NCBI RefSeq assembly: GCF_027622875.1
Contig: NZ_JAPZVP010000012.1
Location: 1-64,000 of the forward strand
From: Glycomyces luteolus
Lineage (GTDB): Bacteria > Actinomycetota > Actinomycetes > Mycobacteriales > Micromonosporaceae
Length of the DNA: 64,000 nt
Direction: 5' to 3'
Made by a program: the position numbers and the translations under genes. The notes under the pieces were generated by a model. It did no database searches and had not been told where the DNA came from. It saw only the letters and a list, made by a program, of their open reading frames with translations. This document shows, one piece after another, positions 35,819 through 45,034 of the stretch (position 1 is its first letter; every line of letters starts with the position of its first letter).

Positions 35819-36747
35819 CCACGGCCCTGGTACTGCTCGGATACGCCGGACTGCTGGGTCTGGCCGGACCGCGCATAGTAGACCGGGCCCGGTGGGCCGT
35901 GGCCTCACCGAGACTGGCGATCGCCACGTGGTTCGCCCTCGCCGCCTCCTTCATCCTGAGTCTGGTACTCGCCGGTGCTGCGATCATGACGCCGACCGAG
36001 ATCTTCACCGGTGACCTCGCGGCGGTTCGGGACTGCGTCACGGCATTGCGGGAACACCACGGAGCGATCGGCGGCACGGTGCTCGCGTTGCTCGCCGCGG
36101 CGTTGACATGGGCGGTTCCGCTCCGACTGGCATGCGCTTTGATCGCAGTGGCCCGGACGGTCGCCGCGGATCGGTCCCGGTTGCGGCGCGAACTCCGCGG
36201 TGGACGCAGGGATCGCGGTCTCGGTGCGGTCGTAGTCGAAAGCCCGCAGCCCGCGGCCTACTGCATCCCCGGCGAGGGCGGCCTGGTCGCCATCACTTCC
36301 GGTGCGCTGCAACTGCTCGACCGTCCCCAGCTCGAAGCGGTCCTGGCGCACGAGCGCGCCCACCTCGCCGGGCGCCACCACCTGCTGATCGCCTTGGCTC
36401 AGGCCGCCAACCGCGCTTTCGGTTGGGTGCCGTTGTTCACGCGGCTCCCCGTGCGCGTCGGTCACCTCGTCGAGCTCGCCGCCGACGACGCCGCCGCACG
36501 CCGCGCCAGCCGTCGCATTCTCGCCCGCAGCCTGCTCAACGTCGCGACCGCGCAGACGCCGGCCGAAGCGCTCGCCGCCAGCGGCGGCGACACCGTCGCC
36601 CGTGTCGAGCGGCTGCTCCACGCTCCTCCCGCCCCAGGGCCCGCGGGTGTCGGCACGATCCTCGGCGGCAACGCCGCGGCGGTGGCCGCCCCGATACTGG
36701 TCGTGGCCCTCCCCGTTCTCACCGCCGTCGGCATGGCCTGCTGCTAG
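35815..36747 (+). CDS. M56 family membrane metalloprotease (BlaR1/MecR1-like)
   Basis: A 310-residue membrane protein with about four helices and the zinc motif HERAH (AVLAHERAHLAGRHH). The downstream Glu-containing segment LVELAADDAAARRASRR follows. M56 proteases cleave their partner BlaI-type repressor when activated. Here there is no C-terminal penicillin-binding sensor as in BlaR1, so the trigger must be sensed by the membrane part or another protein. It overlaps the repressor gene by four bases. Confidence 0.9.
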   Translation: MTTALVLLGYAGLLGLAGPRIVDRARWAVASPRLAIATWFALAASFILSLVLAGAAIMTPTEIFTGDLAAVRDCVTALREHHGAIGGTVLALLAAALTWAVPLRLACALIAVARTVAADRSRLRRELRGGRRDRGLGAVVVESPQPAAYCIPGEGGLVAITSGALQLLDRPQLEAVLAHERAHLAGRHHLLIALAQAANRAFGWVPLFTRLPVRVGHLVELAADDAAARRASRRILARSLLNVATAQTPAEALAASGGDTVARVERLLHAPPAPGPAGVGTILGGNAAAVAAPILVVALPVLTAVGMACC

Positions 36748-36788
36748 TTCCGAGACGTCCGGGAGACGGACTGGCATCCCCCGAACTC

Positions 36789-36811
36789 ATCTACTATTCT
36801 TCTTAGTAATT
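36789..36811. promoter_or_regulatory. BlaI-type operator 2
   Basis: ATCTACTAT, a five-base spacer TCTTC, then TTAGTAATT. The left arm is identical to operator 1 and the right arm matches six of nine positions with the same spacing. It lies 63 bp before the CGHC protein gene. Confidence 0.72.
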
Positions 36812-36873
36812 GAGGTTTCGTCGGATAGGGGTGCGATGTTCGAGCGCAGGTCGGCGACGGGCCGGGGCGACCG

Positions 36874-37173
36874 GTGACCGAGATAATCCTGCTCACCGAA
36901 CCGCATTGCGGCCATTGCGATCGGGCCAAGGAGATCCTGCACTACCTCTCGGCCGAGTTCACGCTCAGCGTCACCGAGATCGACCTCGCCGGCGACGAGG
37001 GCCGCAGGCTCGCAACCGAGCACGCTGTCGTGTCCGCGCCCGGTCTCCTCGTCGACGGAGTGCTGTTCAGTCGTGGCCCGCTCGACGGGAACAAGCTCCG
37101 CATGACACTGGAATCCATCCGGCCCATCGGGATCTGGTCTCGTGAGACCGCGGCGCTCCCGAAGCAGTCGTAG
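36874..37173 (+). CDS. Glutaredoxin/thioredoxin-fold protein with CGHC
   Basis: A 99-residue protein with EPHCGHCDRAKEIL near the start, a CxxC redox site at the head of helix 1. TEIDLAGDEGRRL and VVSAPGLLVDGVLFSRG follow, including the cis-Pro region of the thioredoxin fold (SAPG). It is cytosolic, with no signal peptide. It may reduce disulfides or handle thiol-bound metal. The GTG start follows a BlaI-type operator, so it is probably co-regulated with the multicopper oxidase. Confidence 0.85.
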   Translation: MTEIILLTEPHCGHCDRAKEILHYLSAEFTLSVTEIDLAGDEGRRLATEHAVVSAPGLLVDGVLFSRGPLDGNKLRMTLESIRPIGIWSRETAALPKQS

Positions 37174-37276
37174 CTCCCTCGCTCCGAATCCTCGAGCCGG
37201 GGACGTCGCAGTGGCCCGTGTTACAGTCGCGGTGGCTGCGAGTGCTGCTTGCCTTCGCGGCCGGTTCCCGTCGGCG

Positions 37277-37633
37277 ATGCGAGGTGTCCGCTCGGTGTTG
37301 GACCGCAAGCGATTCGCGGTTTGGCTGGTGGCAATCGCCGCAATACTCACGTTGGGTCACCTGCTCGGCCCGCAAAGTGATCTGCATGCGATCTCCCCGC
37401 ACGATCACGACGTCGAGCAGGACCACGCGGACGCACCCTCACACGATCACGGCGCGCACGCCTGCGGGCTCGCGATGCTCCCCGAAGCGATCGCCGACTT
37501 CCCGGCAGCGACCGAAGCCGAAGCCGCGCTTCCGGATTGCGCGAATCCGACCGCGCCGGCCACTGCCGCGGTCGACGTCAGGGATCGATCTCCCACCGAT
37601 CCCGTATCCGAACTCCAGGTCAACAGGGTCTAG
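37277..37633 (+). CDS. His-rich single-helix membrane protein
   Basis: A protein of about 118 residues with one membrane helix (FAVWLVAIAAILTLGHLLG). A loop follows with nine histidines in about 35 residues (SPHDHDVEQDHADAPSHDHG, then AHAC). Probably an external metal-binding protein of the same type as the one at 33059. The start is uncertain: ATG 37277 has a weak ribosome site and GTG 37295 is possible. Confidence 0.6.
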   Translation: MRGVRSVLDRKRFAVWLVAIAAILTLGHLLGPQSDLHAISPHDHDVEQDHADAPSHDHGAHACGLAMLPEAIADFPAATEAEAALPDCANPTAPATAAVDVRDRSPTDPVSELQVNRV

Positions 37634-37723
37634 GAGCGGACGCCCTCGCCGGGCGGCCCGCATCTCCTCCGACCCTCTGGCAGTGCTGTGCGCTGCCGAC
37701 TGACCTGAAGCGAGGGACCATCA

Positions 37724-38917
37724 ATGACCTATCCGCAAGACAGCCGTCCCCAAGCGCCGTCGAACCGGCAGGCGCCGATCGGACGCTCACATGCCTCCGA
37801 GCCGCCTGCGGAGACCGACGACCGTTACCCGCCCCAGCGCCCCTCCCGACGCTTCGGCGGCGAAGGTACCGAACGCCGATCCGAGTACCACCGCCCCGGC
37901 TCGGCAGCAGTCGGCGCACCGAGTGCCGGGTATTACTCGGCTGCAACGCCCCAGCGGCCCGTTCCGCGTGCAGGCCGCCCCGCGGGCATCGCACCGGATA
38001 GGCGCCCGCGCGGGAACCCGTCCGGGCCATGGGCCGACCCCTATCCGGAACGTCGGCGCGGCGATGCTCCTCCGGCCGATCGCGGGTGGACTCAAGGTGG
38101 AGCGGACGACGACTGGGACACTCAGGTCTTCTCGCTCCTCCCCAGCCGAGCCTCTGCCGGAGCCGCCGACGGTCGCGGCGACCGCACTCCGCCCTCCTCC
38201 CGGGCGTCTCGTATCGATGAGGCGAACGACGATGCGGGCCCCGGCGACACCGCCCGGGCCCGGACGGACGCCAGACTCGCACGCCAGGTCGCCGCGATCG
38301 CCAGCCTTGCCGCTGGTGTCGTCCACGTCTTCGCCACGCCGGCCCACTGGGAGGAATGGCCCCTGGCCGGCGCCTTCTTTGCCGCCACTGCGGGCTTCCA
38401 GCTGCTCTGGGGATTGTTGGCGTTCCCGGTAGGGCACGTTTTCCTTCGTGTGGCCGGGATCGTGGCCAATATCGGCTTCCTCGGCCTGTGGGGGGTGAGC
38501 CGCGTGTGGGGCGTGCCGTTCGGTCCACACGCCGGTGTTCCCGAAGCGTTCGGCGAGGCCGACTTGATCGCCGCTGCCATGGAAGTCGCCATCGTCGTCG
38601 GACTGCTGTGGTCGCTCCTGCCGCGAGAGCGCCACGGCGTCCTCTCCGCAGGCGGGTATCGAGCGGTCGTCGTGCTGGCCTTCGTCGCACTCGGAGCGAT
38701 GGCGATTCCGGGAGCGTCGGCCGCACTTGAGCACAGCCATTCCCACGATGCCGGCACCACCGACGGAGAAGACGACGGCCACGACCACGAGCACGGCACC
38801 GACGAGAACATGGACATGGAATCCCCGGCGGACTCGGAGACGAGCGCCGAACCCGATGAAGGAGAAGCCGAACCGACCGAGGACCACACCCATGCCCCCG
38901 GCGAAGAGCATGGCTGA
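37724..38917 (+). CDS. Multi-pass membrane protein with long disordered N-terminus and His/Asp-rich tail
   Basis: A 397-residue protein. The first 185 residues are disordered and rich in Pro, Arg and Ser. Five predicted helices follow (about residues 187-340; for example QVAAIASLAAGVVHVFATPA and AGIVANIGFLGLWGVSRVWG). The tail is dense in His, Asp and Glu (EHSHSHDAGTTDGEDDGHDH). I do not know the family. The tail could bind Cu or Zn on the outside. It is the last gene of the metal-like cluster. Confidence 0.7.
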   Translation: MTYPQDSRPQAPSNRQAPIGRSHASEPPAETDDRYPPQRPSRRFGGEGTERRSEYHRPGSAAVGAPSAGYYSAATPQRPVPRAGRPAGIAPDRRPRGNPSGPWADPYPERRRGDAPPADRGWTQGGADDDWDTQVFSLLPSRASAGAADGRGDRTPPSSRASRIDEANDDAGPGDTARARTDARLARQVAAIASLAAGVVHVFATPAHWEEWPLAGAFFAATAGFQLLWGLLAFPVGHVFLRVAGIVANIGFLGLWGVSRVWGVPFGPHAGVPEAFGEADLIAAAMEVAIVVGLLWSLLPRERHGVLSAGGYRAVVVLAFVALGAMAIPGASAALEHSHSHDAGTTDGEDDGHDHEHGTDENMDMESPADSETSAEPDEGEAEPTEDHTHAPGEEHG

Positions 38918-39036
38918 GTAGACCTCCAGCTGGCATTCGTCCGTGGGACAGGACATCCGTCTGTTGCGCTCGCGGCCGGGGCAACACTCTGCGCGATTCC
39001 CTTGTCGAGCACTCGTGAGCCGGTAGGGTCCGGACC

Positions 39037-42000
39037 ATGACGGACGCCGAGACCAGAATCAAGTCTTCCAGCGAAGCCTCGCCGGAGGCCATCGCTGATC
39101 GACTGGTCGAGCGGGCCCTCCACGAGATGCACACCCGTAGCGCGGACCACATCCACCAGTGGGGGCAGTACCACAATTCGCGTCTGGCTCGGTTGGTGCT
39201 GGCGCGCCTCGCCTGCCCGCAGGATCCCGATGCCGTCCTGCGGCCCGGCGTCAATCGGACGCGGCTGCGACGGGCCGACCTCAACCTCGAGGCGGTCTGC
39301 GCGCTCGCGGCCACCATCGGACTCAAGGCCGCCGACCCCGATGAACGCGCCACCGCCCTCGAACTGTTCGACCTGGCCCAGCGCCGACTCGGCCCCCGCT
39401 TCCCGATCGAATACCGTGAACTGCACGTGATGACGGCCTACCTTCTCGGCCGCGCCGGCCGGGTCAGGGCCCTGGCCAAGGCGTACGACGAGATACCCGG
39501 CCGACTGGTCGAGGCGATCCACTGCCAGGAGGCGCACCCGCGCGGCGGTGGTTCCGCCAGAGAGTACGTGCGGCGCTTCAGGACGTTCGCCGACATGCCC
39601 GAGCTGTCGGACCCCGTAGACGGGGAGCCGCTGGGCGTCGACCGCCTGCGGACCCGGCCGGTGCGAGCGATCGAGGGCGGCCCCCTGATCTCGGTAGTCA
39701 TGACCTGCTTCGAACCCGACGAGACGCTGCTGACCGCAGTGCGGTCGATCGTCGCCCAGTCCTGGCAGCATTGGGAGCTGCTCCTCGTCGATGACGGCTC
39801 CGGGCCCCGGTACCGCGACGTCCTCGGCGAGGCCGCCGTCGATCCGCGCGTCAAGCTGATCATCCAACCCGAGAACGCCGGCACCTATCAAGCCAGGAAC
39901 CGCGCCCTGGCGGTCGCTAAGGGCGAGTTCATCACCGGGCTCGACTCCGACGACTGGGCCCACCCTCGCCGCCTCGAAATGCAGGTGCAGCCGCTCATCG
40001 ACCACCCGCACCTGGTCATGGTCGAATCGCGCAGCATCGCGGTCAAGGGGGACCTGTCGATGGTGATCGACCCCCAGATCGGGCTGATCGCCGCGAGGTC
40101 GACCCCGATCATGGTCCGTGCCGAGCCTGTCCTGCGGCGCATCGGCTTCTACGACGAGGTCAGAAGGAGCGCCGACTCCGAGTACCGCTGGCGCATCAAG
40201 ACGGTCTTCGGCAAGGGGAAGGTCCTCCACCTCCTGTCGTCCGGTCCGTTGACGCTCGTCCGCTACTCGGGCTCGACGCTGTCGGCGGGGGAGGTCTCGC
40301 GGCATTGGATGTCGGCGACCAGGACCGCCTACCATTCCGGGTTCAGCCACTGGCACAGGAGGATCGCCAGGGGGGTCGCGGACCCGTTCCTGGGGTCGCT
40401 GGCCAGGCCCCGGCCGTTCCCGATCGCCCGCGACATCACCCGCGGCAAGACGGCGGGCGATACGGTCGCCTACGCGCGCATCTACGCGGCGGACTGGCGA
40501 TCGCTCGACAGGCGGCGCCGGCTGATGCTCGACGACGCGGCGCGACTGGCGGAGGCGGGGTTCCCCGTCGCACTCCTCCACTGTCCCGAATGGATCAGAG
40601 TCGACCGCCGCCGGCCCCTGATCGACTGGGCCGTCCTGAACTCTGCCGAGACACACGGGTTCGACTTCATCGACCTCGAGACGCGGCACACCGCCCCGAT
40701 CGTCGTGCCCACCGAGGCCTACGCCGAGCTGCTCCGATTCGAGCACCCCGAACTCGCGGCCGACCGCGTCCGCGTGCAGCCGTCATCGCCCCAGCCCTTC
40801 GCCGAGGCCCCACCTGGAAAGATCGATCACGACCGCGTCCCCCGGCCGCCGAGCCTGGTCTGGACCAGAATGGACGCCCTCCTCGCCGGGGCGGGCGGGT
40901 GCCTCGCCGCCGCCGCGGTCACGCTCGCCGCAGCCGTCCAGCCCGCCTCGCTGGAATGGGCCGTGGCCGGCAGCCTCGCTGTCTGGGTCGGACTCGTCCT
41001 GACACTGACCGCCCGCCATGCCGCTCTCCGCCGCACCTATTCGACCGAGAGCGATCAGGAGACGCCGGTCGAACGCGGCGGGAAGTCGCCGTTGCTGATC
41101 CTGAAGCAGGGGCTCGGGGTGGTCTCGCGCCGACCACTGTGGGCGGTGGCGGCGGTCGCGCCCGCGCTCCCGGCGCTCGCGGCCGCATTGCCGTCGAGTC
41201 ATCCGGTCCTGCCTGCGGCCGCAACGGCCGGCGCGCTCGGCGCGCTCGCGGCCCTCGCGCAGCGGTACCTCTCGCGGTCGCTCGACTCGGCGCGCGCCGC
41301 CGCGGTGGAGCCGGACCACCGACCGCCGCCCAGACGCCCGAGCAGTGCCGATCCGCCCTCGAGGCGGCTCCGCGAGATCGAGCGATGGGACAGCCGCCTG
41401 AAACACGGCTGGTCGTCCAAGGCGGGAGACGACTTGCGCAGGATCGCCGAATCGAAGGACGAGCACATCGAGTGTCGAGTGAAGGCCATGGCCGCACTGT
41501 GCGGCTACGGCGCGAAGCGATTCCGGGCACTGCGCGACGGCAGAACACTGGAAGTCGACATCGTCATCGTCTCCACGCTGAACCTGGTGGGAGGCACGAC
41601 GTCCGCGAATGAAGCCGAGATCCTGGCATACCGGTCGGCCGGCCTGAAGGTCGCGCTGGTCGACCACCCGGTGCTGGACAGGGCCATGCACCGTCCGGTC
41701 AACCCCCGGCTGCGTGCCCTGATCGACGGCGAGCACGTCATCGAGGTGCGACCCCAGGACACGGTCCGCTGCGATCTGGCGATCGTGCGCTTCCCCGTGG
41801 CCTTGGAGCACCTCATGGAGGACCGTCCCCGGATCGACGCGGCGCGAACCGTGCTGCTGGTCAACCAGACGCCGTTCGAGGAGTACGGCTTCAACGGCGG
41901 ATGCGGGAAGGCCTGGAGCATCCCCGACGTCCACCGCAACGTCACCGCCTGGCTCGGTCCGCACACCTGGTACGCGATCGGCCCGGCCGTGCGCGACATC

Positions 42001-42681
42001 CTGCGCGCCCACCACGCCGAGGAGCTCGTCGGCGTCGATCTCGCCGACGACTTCTGGTACGAGACGATCGACATCGCCGACTGGGCGGGCATGCCGCGGA
42101 GGGAACGCGAGGAAGAGGAGCCGATCCGCATCGGACGGCACAGCCGCGACGACGTCGCCAAGTTCCCGAACATGGCCAAGCGCCTCCGCTCCGCATACCC
42201 CGACGCGGCGGACATCGAGGTGCATGTGCTCGGCGGCCACGGCGCGCTGCGGCGCATCCTCGGAACGATCCCGCCGAGGTGGACGGTCCACCGGTTCGGA
42301 GCCCTGCCCGCGGCGGACTTCCTGGCCGACATCGACGTCTACGTGTACTTCTACGACGAGAGGCTGGCCGAGGCGTTCGGCCGGGCGCCGCTGGAGGCCA
42401 TGGCCGCCGGCGTCCCGTGCATCCTCCAGCCGAGCTTCGCCGAGCTGTTCGGCGACGGCGCTCTCTACTGCGAACCGGAGGAGGTCGAGACGGTGGTGCG
42501 GCGCCTGATGGAGGACCCGGCGTACTACGCGGAGCGCTCCGCCGCGGGACCGCGGACCGTGCGTGAGCGGTTCTCCCCGGACGCCCTGCTCTGCCGCGTG
42601 AGCGCGCTCGGCGTCGCCCCCGGGTCGCGGCCGACGGTGGTCGCCGAACCTGCCGCGCCGACCATGGGCGGTGCCCGGTGA
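39037..42681 (+). CDS. Large two-domain glycosyltransferase (GT2 plus GT-B type)
   Basis: A 1214-residue protein. Residues 1-215 are helical. A GT2-type GT-A domain follows (from LISVVMTCFEPDETLL near 216; LLLVDDGSG; ENAGTYQARNRAL; DxD motif GLDSDDW near 300). Two hydrophobic segments lie near 612-665 and 700-745. A GT-B-like domain starts at VDIVIVSTLNLVGGTTSANE near 838 and ends with LAEAFGRAPLEAMAAGVPCI and the acidic GALYCEPEEVE of GT4 enzymes. It may extend and decorate a cell-surface glycan on the inner membrane face. Donor and acceptor are unknown. The next gene overlaps it by four bases and repeats its middle. Confidence 0.82.
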   Translation: MTDAETRIKSSSEASPEAIADRLVERALHEMHTRSADHIHQWGQYHNSRLARLVLARLACPQDPDAVLRPGVNRTRLRRADLNLEAVCALAATIGLKAADPDERATALELFDLAQRRLGPRFPIEYRELHVMTAYLLGRAGRVRALAKAYDEIPGRLVEAIHCQEAHPRGGGSAREYVRRFRTFADMPELSDPVDGEPLGVDRLRTRPVRAIEGGPLISVVMTCFEPDETLLTAVRSIVAQSWQHWELLLVDDGSGPRYRDVLGEAAVDPRVKLIIQPENAGTYQARNRALAVAKGEFITGLDSDDWAHPRRLEMQVQPLIDHPHLVMVESRSIAVKGDLSMVIDPQIGLIAARSTPIMVRAEPVLRRIGFYDEVRRSADSEYRWRIKTVFGKGKVLHLLSSGPLTLVRYSGSTLSAGEVSRHWMSATRTAYHSGFSHWHRRIARGVADPFLGSLARPRPFPIARDITRGKTAGDTVAYARIYAADWRSLDRRRRLMLDDAARLAEAGFPVALLHCPEWIRVDRRRPLIDWAVLNSAETHGFDFIDLETRHTAPIVVPTEAYAELLRFEHPELAADRVRVQPSSPQPFAEAPPGKIDHDRVPRPPSLVWTRMDALLAGAGGCLAAAAVTLAAAVQPASLEWAVAGSLAVWVGLVLTLTARHAALRRTYSTESDQETPVERGGKSPLLILKQGLGVVSRRPLWAVAAVAPALPALAAALPSSHPVLPAAATAGALGALAALAQRYLSRSLDSARAAAVEPDHRPPPRRPSSADPPSRRLREIERWDSRLKHGWSSKAGDDLRRIAESKDEHIECRVKAMAALCGYGAKRFRALRDGRTLEVDIVIVSTLNLVGGTTSANEAEILAYRSAGLKVALVDHPVLDRAMHRPVNPRLRALIDGEHVIEVRPQDTVRCDLAIVRFPVALEHLMEDRPRIDAARTVLLVNQTPFEEYGFNGGCGKAWSIPDVHRNVTAWLGPHTWYAIGPAVRDILRAHHAEELVGVDLADDFWYETIDIADWAGMPRREREEEEPIRIGRHSRDDVAKFPNMAKRLRSAYPDAADIEVHVLGGHGALRRILGTIPPRWTVHRFGALPAADFLADIDVYVYFYDERLAEAFGRAPLEAMAAGVPCILQPSFAELFGDGALYCEPEEVETVVRRLMEDPAYYAERSAAGPRTVRERFSPDALLCRVSALGVAPGSRPTVVAEPAAPTMGGAR

Positions 42682-43745
42682 ACCCGGCGGGCACTGAACC
42701 GCGGGCCCGCATCAGGACTGGTGGGCGATGGTTCATCGCCGCGACGGCGACGGCCGGCACAGTGCTGCCGCTGGCGCTGCCGCTGCGGCCCGCGCTCGCC
42801 GCCGGCCTGGCGGTCATCGTTCTCGCCGTCATCTGCTGCCGTGCCGGCGCCGAGCTTCGACGCCGGCGCCGCGACGTGAACGTGAAGCGGCAGGCGACTG
42901 CGCTCCTCGCGGCCCCGGCCCTGCAGAGTGTCGCCCGGATCAGCGACGAACGCCGGATGTGCCGCGTAGGCGAGGCCCTGGCCGGGGGATTTCCCGACAG
43001 TGCGGTGGAGGAGGCGATCGAGGTCGCCGCGATCGCCGGGATTCCCGCCGCGGAGCGATTCGCGATGCTGCGGATGGTCGACGACTGGCTGCGGGAGAAC
43101 GAGGGACGGCGGCAGTCGGCGCCGCGGCAAGGCACATTCGACGTCGTGTTCGTCTCGGATTTCAGCCGGCACGGCGGCAGTGCCGCGACCATCGCCGCTG
43201 AGATCCTGATCTGCCGGGACCGGAATCTCAAGGTCGGTCTGCTCCGCCACCCCGTGTTCCGACTGGGGCCGAACGAGCCGCTCGACCCGCAGGTAGAGGA
43301 ACTCGTCGACGGCGAATCGGTTAGCCTCATCGGTTTGGACGACGCCGTCGAATGCGGGCTGGCCGTCGTCCGTCCCCCGGTCGCCTTGATGAAGCCGCTT
43401 GAACGGCGCCCGGCGATCAGCGCCGGGACCACCGTGATCGTCGCTGACCGGGCGCCGTTCGCGTACTACGGACCGGGCGGGCCTCGGGAGCAGGTCTGGG
43501 ACATCGCGACCGTGGACCGGCATGTGACGGACTGGCTCGGCCGCCCCACCTGGTACGCGGGCGGACCGGCGGTCCGCACGGCGCTGTTCGAACACCACGC
43601 CGAGGAGGTCGCCGAGATCGACATGGCCTTGTCGGTCTGGAACGGCGCGATCGAGAACGGGGGGTGGCGCCAGGACGAGGAGACGACCCCGACGGCCGCA
43701 TCCGTGTCGGCAGGTGTTCGTGCGGCGATGGCGGATACGGTCTAG
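42678..43745 (+). CDS. Truncated paralogue of the preceding glycosyltransferase
   Basis: A 355-residue protein with two N-terminal hydrophobic stretches (about residues 18-55). A Rossmann-like domain DVVFVSDFSRHGGSAATIAA follows and parallels VDIVIVSTLNLVGGTTSANE of the upstream protein. The alignment continues through VGLLRHPVF / VALVDHPVL and LGRPTWYAGGPAVR / LGPHTWYAIGPAVR. It stops where the upstream protein enters its donor-binding half. Both the GT-A domain and the C-terminal GT-B half are missing. The reading frame is otherwise clean. It could be a regulatory partner or a young pseudogene. It is translationally coupled (GTGA). Confidence 0.7.
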   Translation: MNPAGTEPRARIRTGGRWFIAATATAGTVLPLALPLRPALAAGLAVIVLAVICCRAGAELRRRRRDVNVKRQATALLAAPALQSVARISDERRMCRVGEALAGGFPDSAVEEAIEVAAIAGIPAAERFAMLRMVDDWLRENEGRRQSAPRQGTFDVVFVSDFSRHGGSAATIAAEILICRDRNLKVGLLRHPVFRLGPNEPLDPQVEELVDGESVSLIGLDDAVECGLAVVRPPVALMKPLERRPAISAGTTVIVADRAPFAYYGPGGPREQVWDIATVDRHVTDWLGRPTWYAGGPAVRTALFEHHAEEVAEIDMALSVWNGAIENGGWRQDEETTPTAASVSAGVRAAMADTV

Positions 43746-43808
43746 CCCGGTGATGACGGTACCTGGCAGGGACTCCCTTGGGGTGCTGGGGCGGTTAACG
43801 TCGAGGTC

Positions 43809-43862
43809 ATGGACAACAGGGACGAAGTCAGGGAGTTTCTCGTCTCGCGGCGTGCTAAGCCC
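43809..43862 (+). pseudogene. N-terminal stub of an XRE/MmyB-type regulator
   Basis: The frame from ATG 43809 reads MDNRDEVREFLVSRRAK, the near-invariant start of MmyB-like helix-turn-helix regulators, which normally continue ITPEQAGLP. Here it changes at once to unrelated sequence and stops at about 43950. Only the first 17 codons survive. The neighbouring 43746-43966 is otherwise empty. Confidence 0.65.
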
Positions 43863-43966
43863 GAGGCGACCCCGAGCTCGACGAACGCGAAGCGCTCGAA
43901 GGCGACGTCACCGTTGCGATCGCCGACTGAATCCCGGCGGCCGAACTCTTGAAAGGTGGAACAGGC

Positions 43967-45034
43967 ATGGTCTCCAGACGTCGTGCATTGGGTTTGACCG
44001 GCGCCGTGATCGCCGGGGCCACTGCGGCCGCGTGCACAGCCGACGACGCCGCCGGACCGACCGCGAACGGCAGACCGTCGCGCTTCGGCGATCCCGAGGT
44101 CATCGCGACCGGGCTCGACGCCCCGTGGTCGATCGCGTTCCACGACGGCACGCCGCTCATCAGCGAGCGCGACACCGCCCGGATCCTCGAACTCGACGGG
44201 GACGGCAACGCTCGCGAGGTGGCCGTCGTCGACGGCGTCCTAGGCAGCGGCGAAGGCGGTCTGCTCGGCATGGCCATCAATGACGGGTACCTCTACGCCT
44301 ACTACACCGGCGACGGCGACAACCGGATCGACCGGTTCGAGCTCTCCGGCGAGGCCGGAACGCTCGCGCTCGGTGAGGCGCAGCGCGTCCTGGTCGGCAT
44401 CCCCGCAGCCAGGTTCCACAATGGCGGCAGGATCAAGTTCGGACCCGACGGCATGCTGTACGCCACCGTGGGCGATACGGGAAACGCGAGCAGCGCACAG
44501 GATCTCGAGTCGCTGTCCGGGAAGATCCTCCGCATGACGCCCGAGGGCGGCGTCCCCGACGGCAACCCGTTCCCCGGCTCGCTGGTCTACACCTGGGGCC
44601 ACCGCAACCCGCAAGGCATCGCCTGGACCGACGACGGCGCCATGTACGCCGCGGAGTTCGGGCAGGACACCTGGGACGAGCTCAACCTCATCGAGGCCGG
44701 AGCCAACTACGGCTGGCCCGAGGTCGAGGGCATCGGCGACGGCGACGAGTACACGAACCCGATCGCGCAGTGGGGCACCGAGGAGGCCAGCCCCAGCGGC
44801 ATCGCGATCGCGGGCGGCACCGTGTTCATCGCCTGCCTGCGCGGGCAGCGGCTGATCGAGGTGCCGCTGGATGACCCCGAGTCCCAGACCGACCATTACG
44901 TCGGCGAGTTCGGGCGCCTTCGCGACGCCGCCGTAGCGCCGGACGGCTCGCTCTGGGTGCTCACCAACAACACTGACGGCCGCGGCGATCCGGGGCCTGA
45001 CGACGACCGCGTCCTGCGCATCGCCCTCGACTGA
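43967..45034 (+). CDS. Exported glucose/sorbosone dehydrogenase-type beta-propeller lipoprotein
   Basis: A 355-residue protein with a Tat-like signal (SRRRALGLTGAVIAGATAAAC) and lipobox cysteine. It then carries the GSDH/PQQ-type six-bladed propeller. Motifs include LDAPWSIAFHDGTPLISERD, GSGEGGLLGMAI, RFHNGGRIKFGPDGMLYATVGD, YTWGHRNPQGIAW and EFGQDTWDELNLIEAGANYGWP. These match PQQ-dependent sugar dehydrogenases, whose catalytic His is in the HNGG region. Whether PQQ is bound is unknown. AAAGGTGGA stands before ATG 43967. Confidence 0.87.
   Translation: MVSRRRALGLTGAVIAGATAAACTADDAAGPTANGRPSRFGDPEVIATGLDAPWSIAFHDGTPLISERDTARILELDGDGNAREVAVVDGVLGSGEGGLLGMAINDGYLYAYYTGDGDNRIDRFELSGEAGTLALGEAQRVLVGIPAARFHNGGRIKFGPDGMLYATVGDTGNASSAQDLESLSGKILRMTPEGGVPDGNPFPGSLVYTWGHRNPQGIAWTDDGAMYAAEFGQDTWDELNLIEAGANYGWPEVEGIGDGDEYTNPIAQWGTEEASPSGIAIAGGTVFIACLRGQRLIEVPLDDPESQTDHYVGEFGRLRDAAVAPDGSLWVLTNNTDGRGDPGPDDDRVLRIALD

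Noticed and set aside
35456-36747. Beta-lactam resistance system (BlaI/BlaR1)
   Set aside because: The protease lacks the penicillin-binding sensor domain and no beta-lactamase or PBP gene is adjacent; the neighbours point to copper and redox stress.
38122-40746. Long open frame on the minus strand (and similar giants at 4611-6857, 19619-22093, 13627-15459)
   Set aside because: They lie antisense to well-supported genes and have the Arg/His/Gly-rich composition of high-GC shadow frames, with no domains or ribosome sites.
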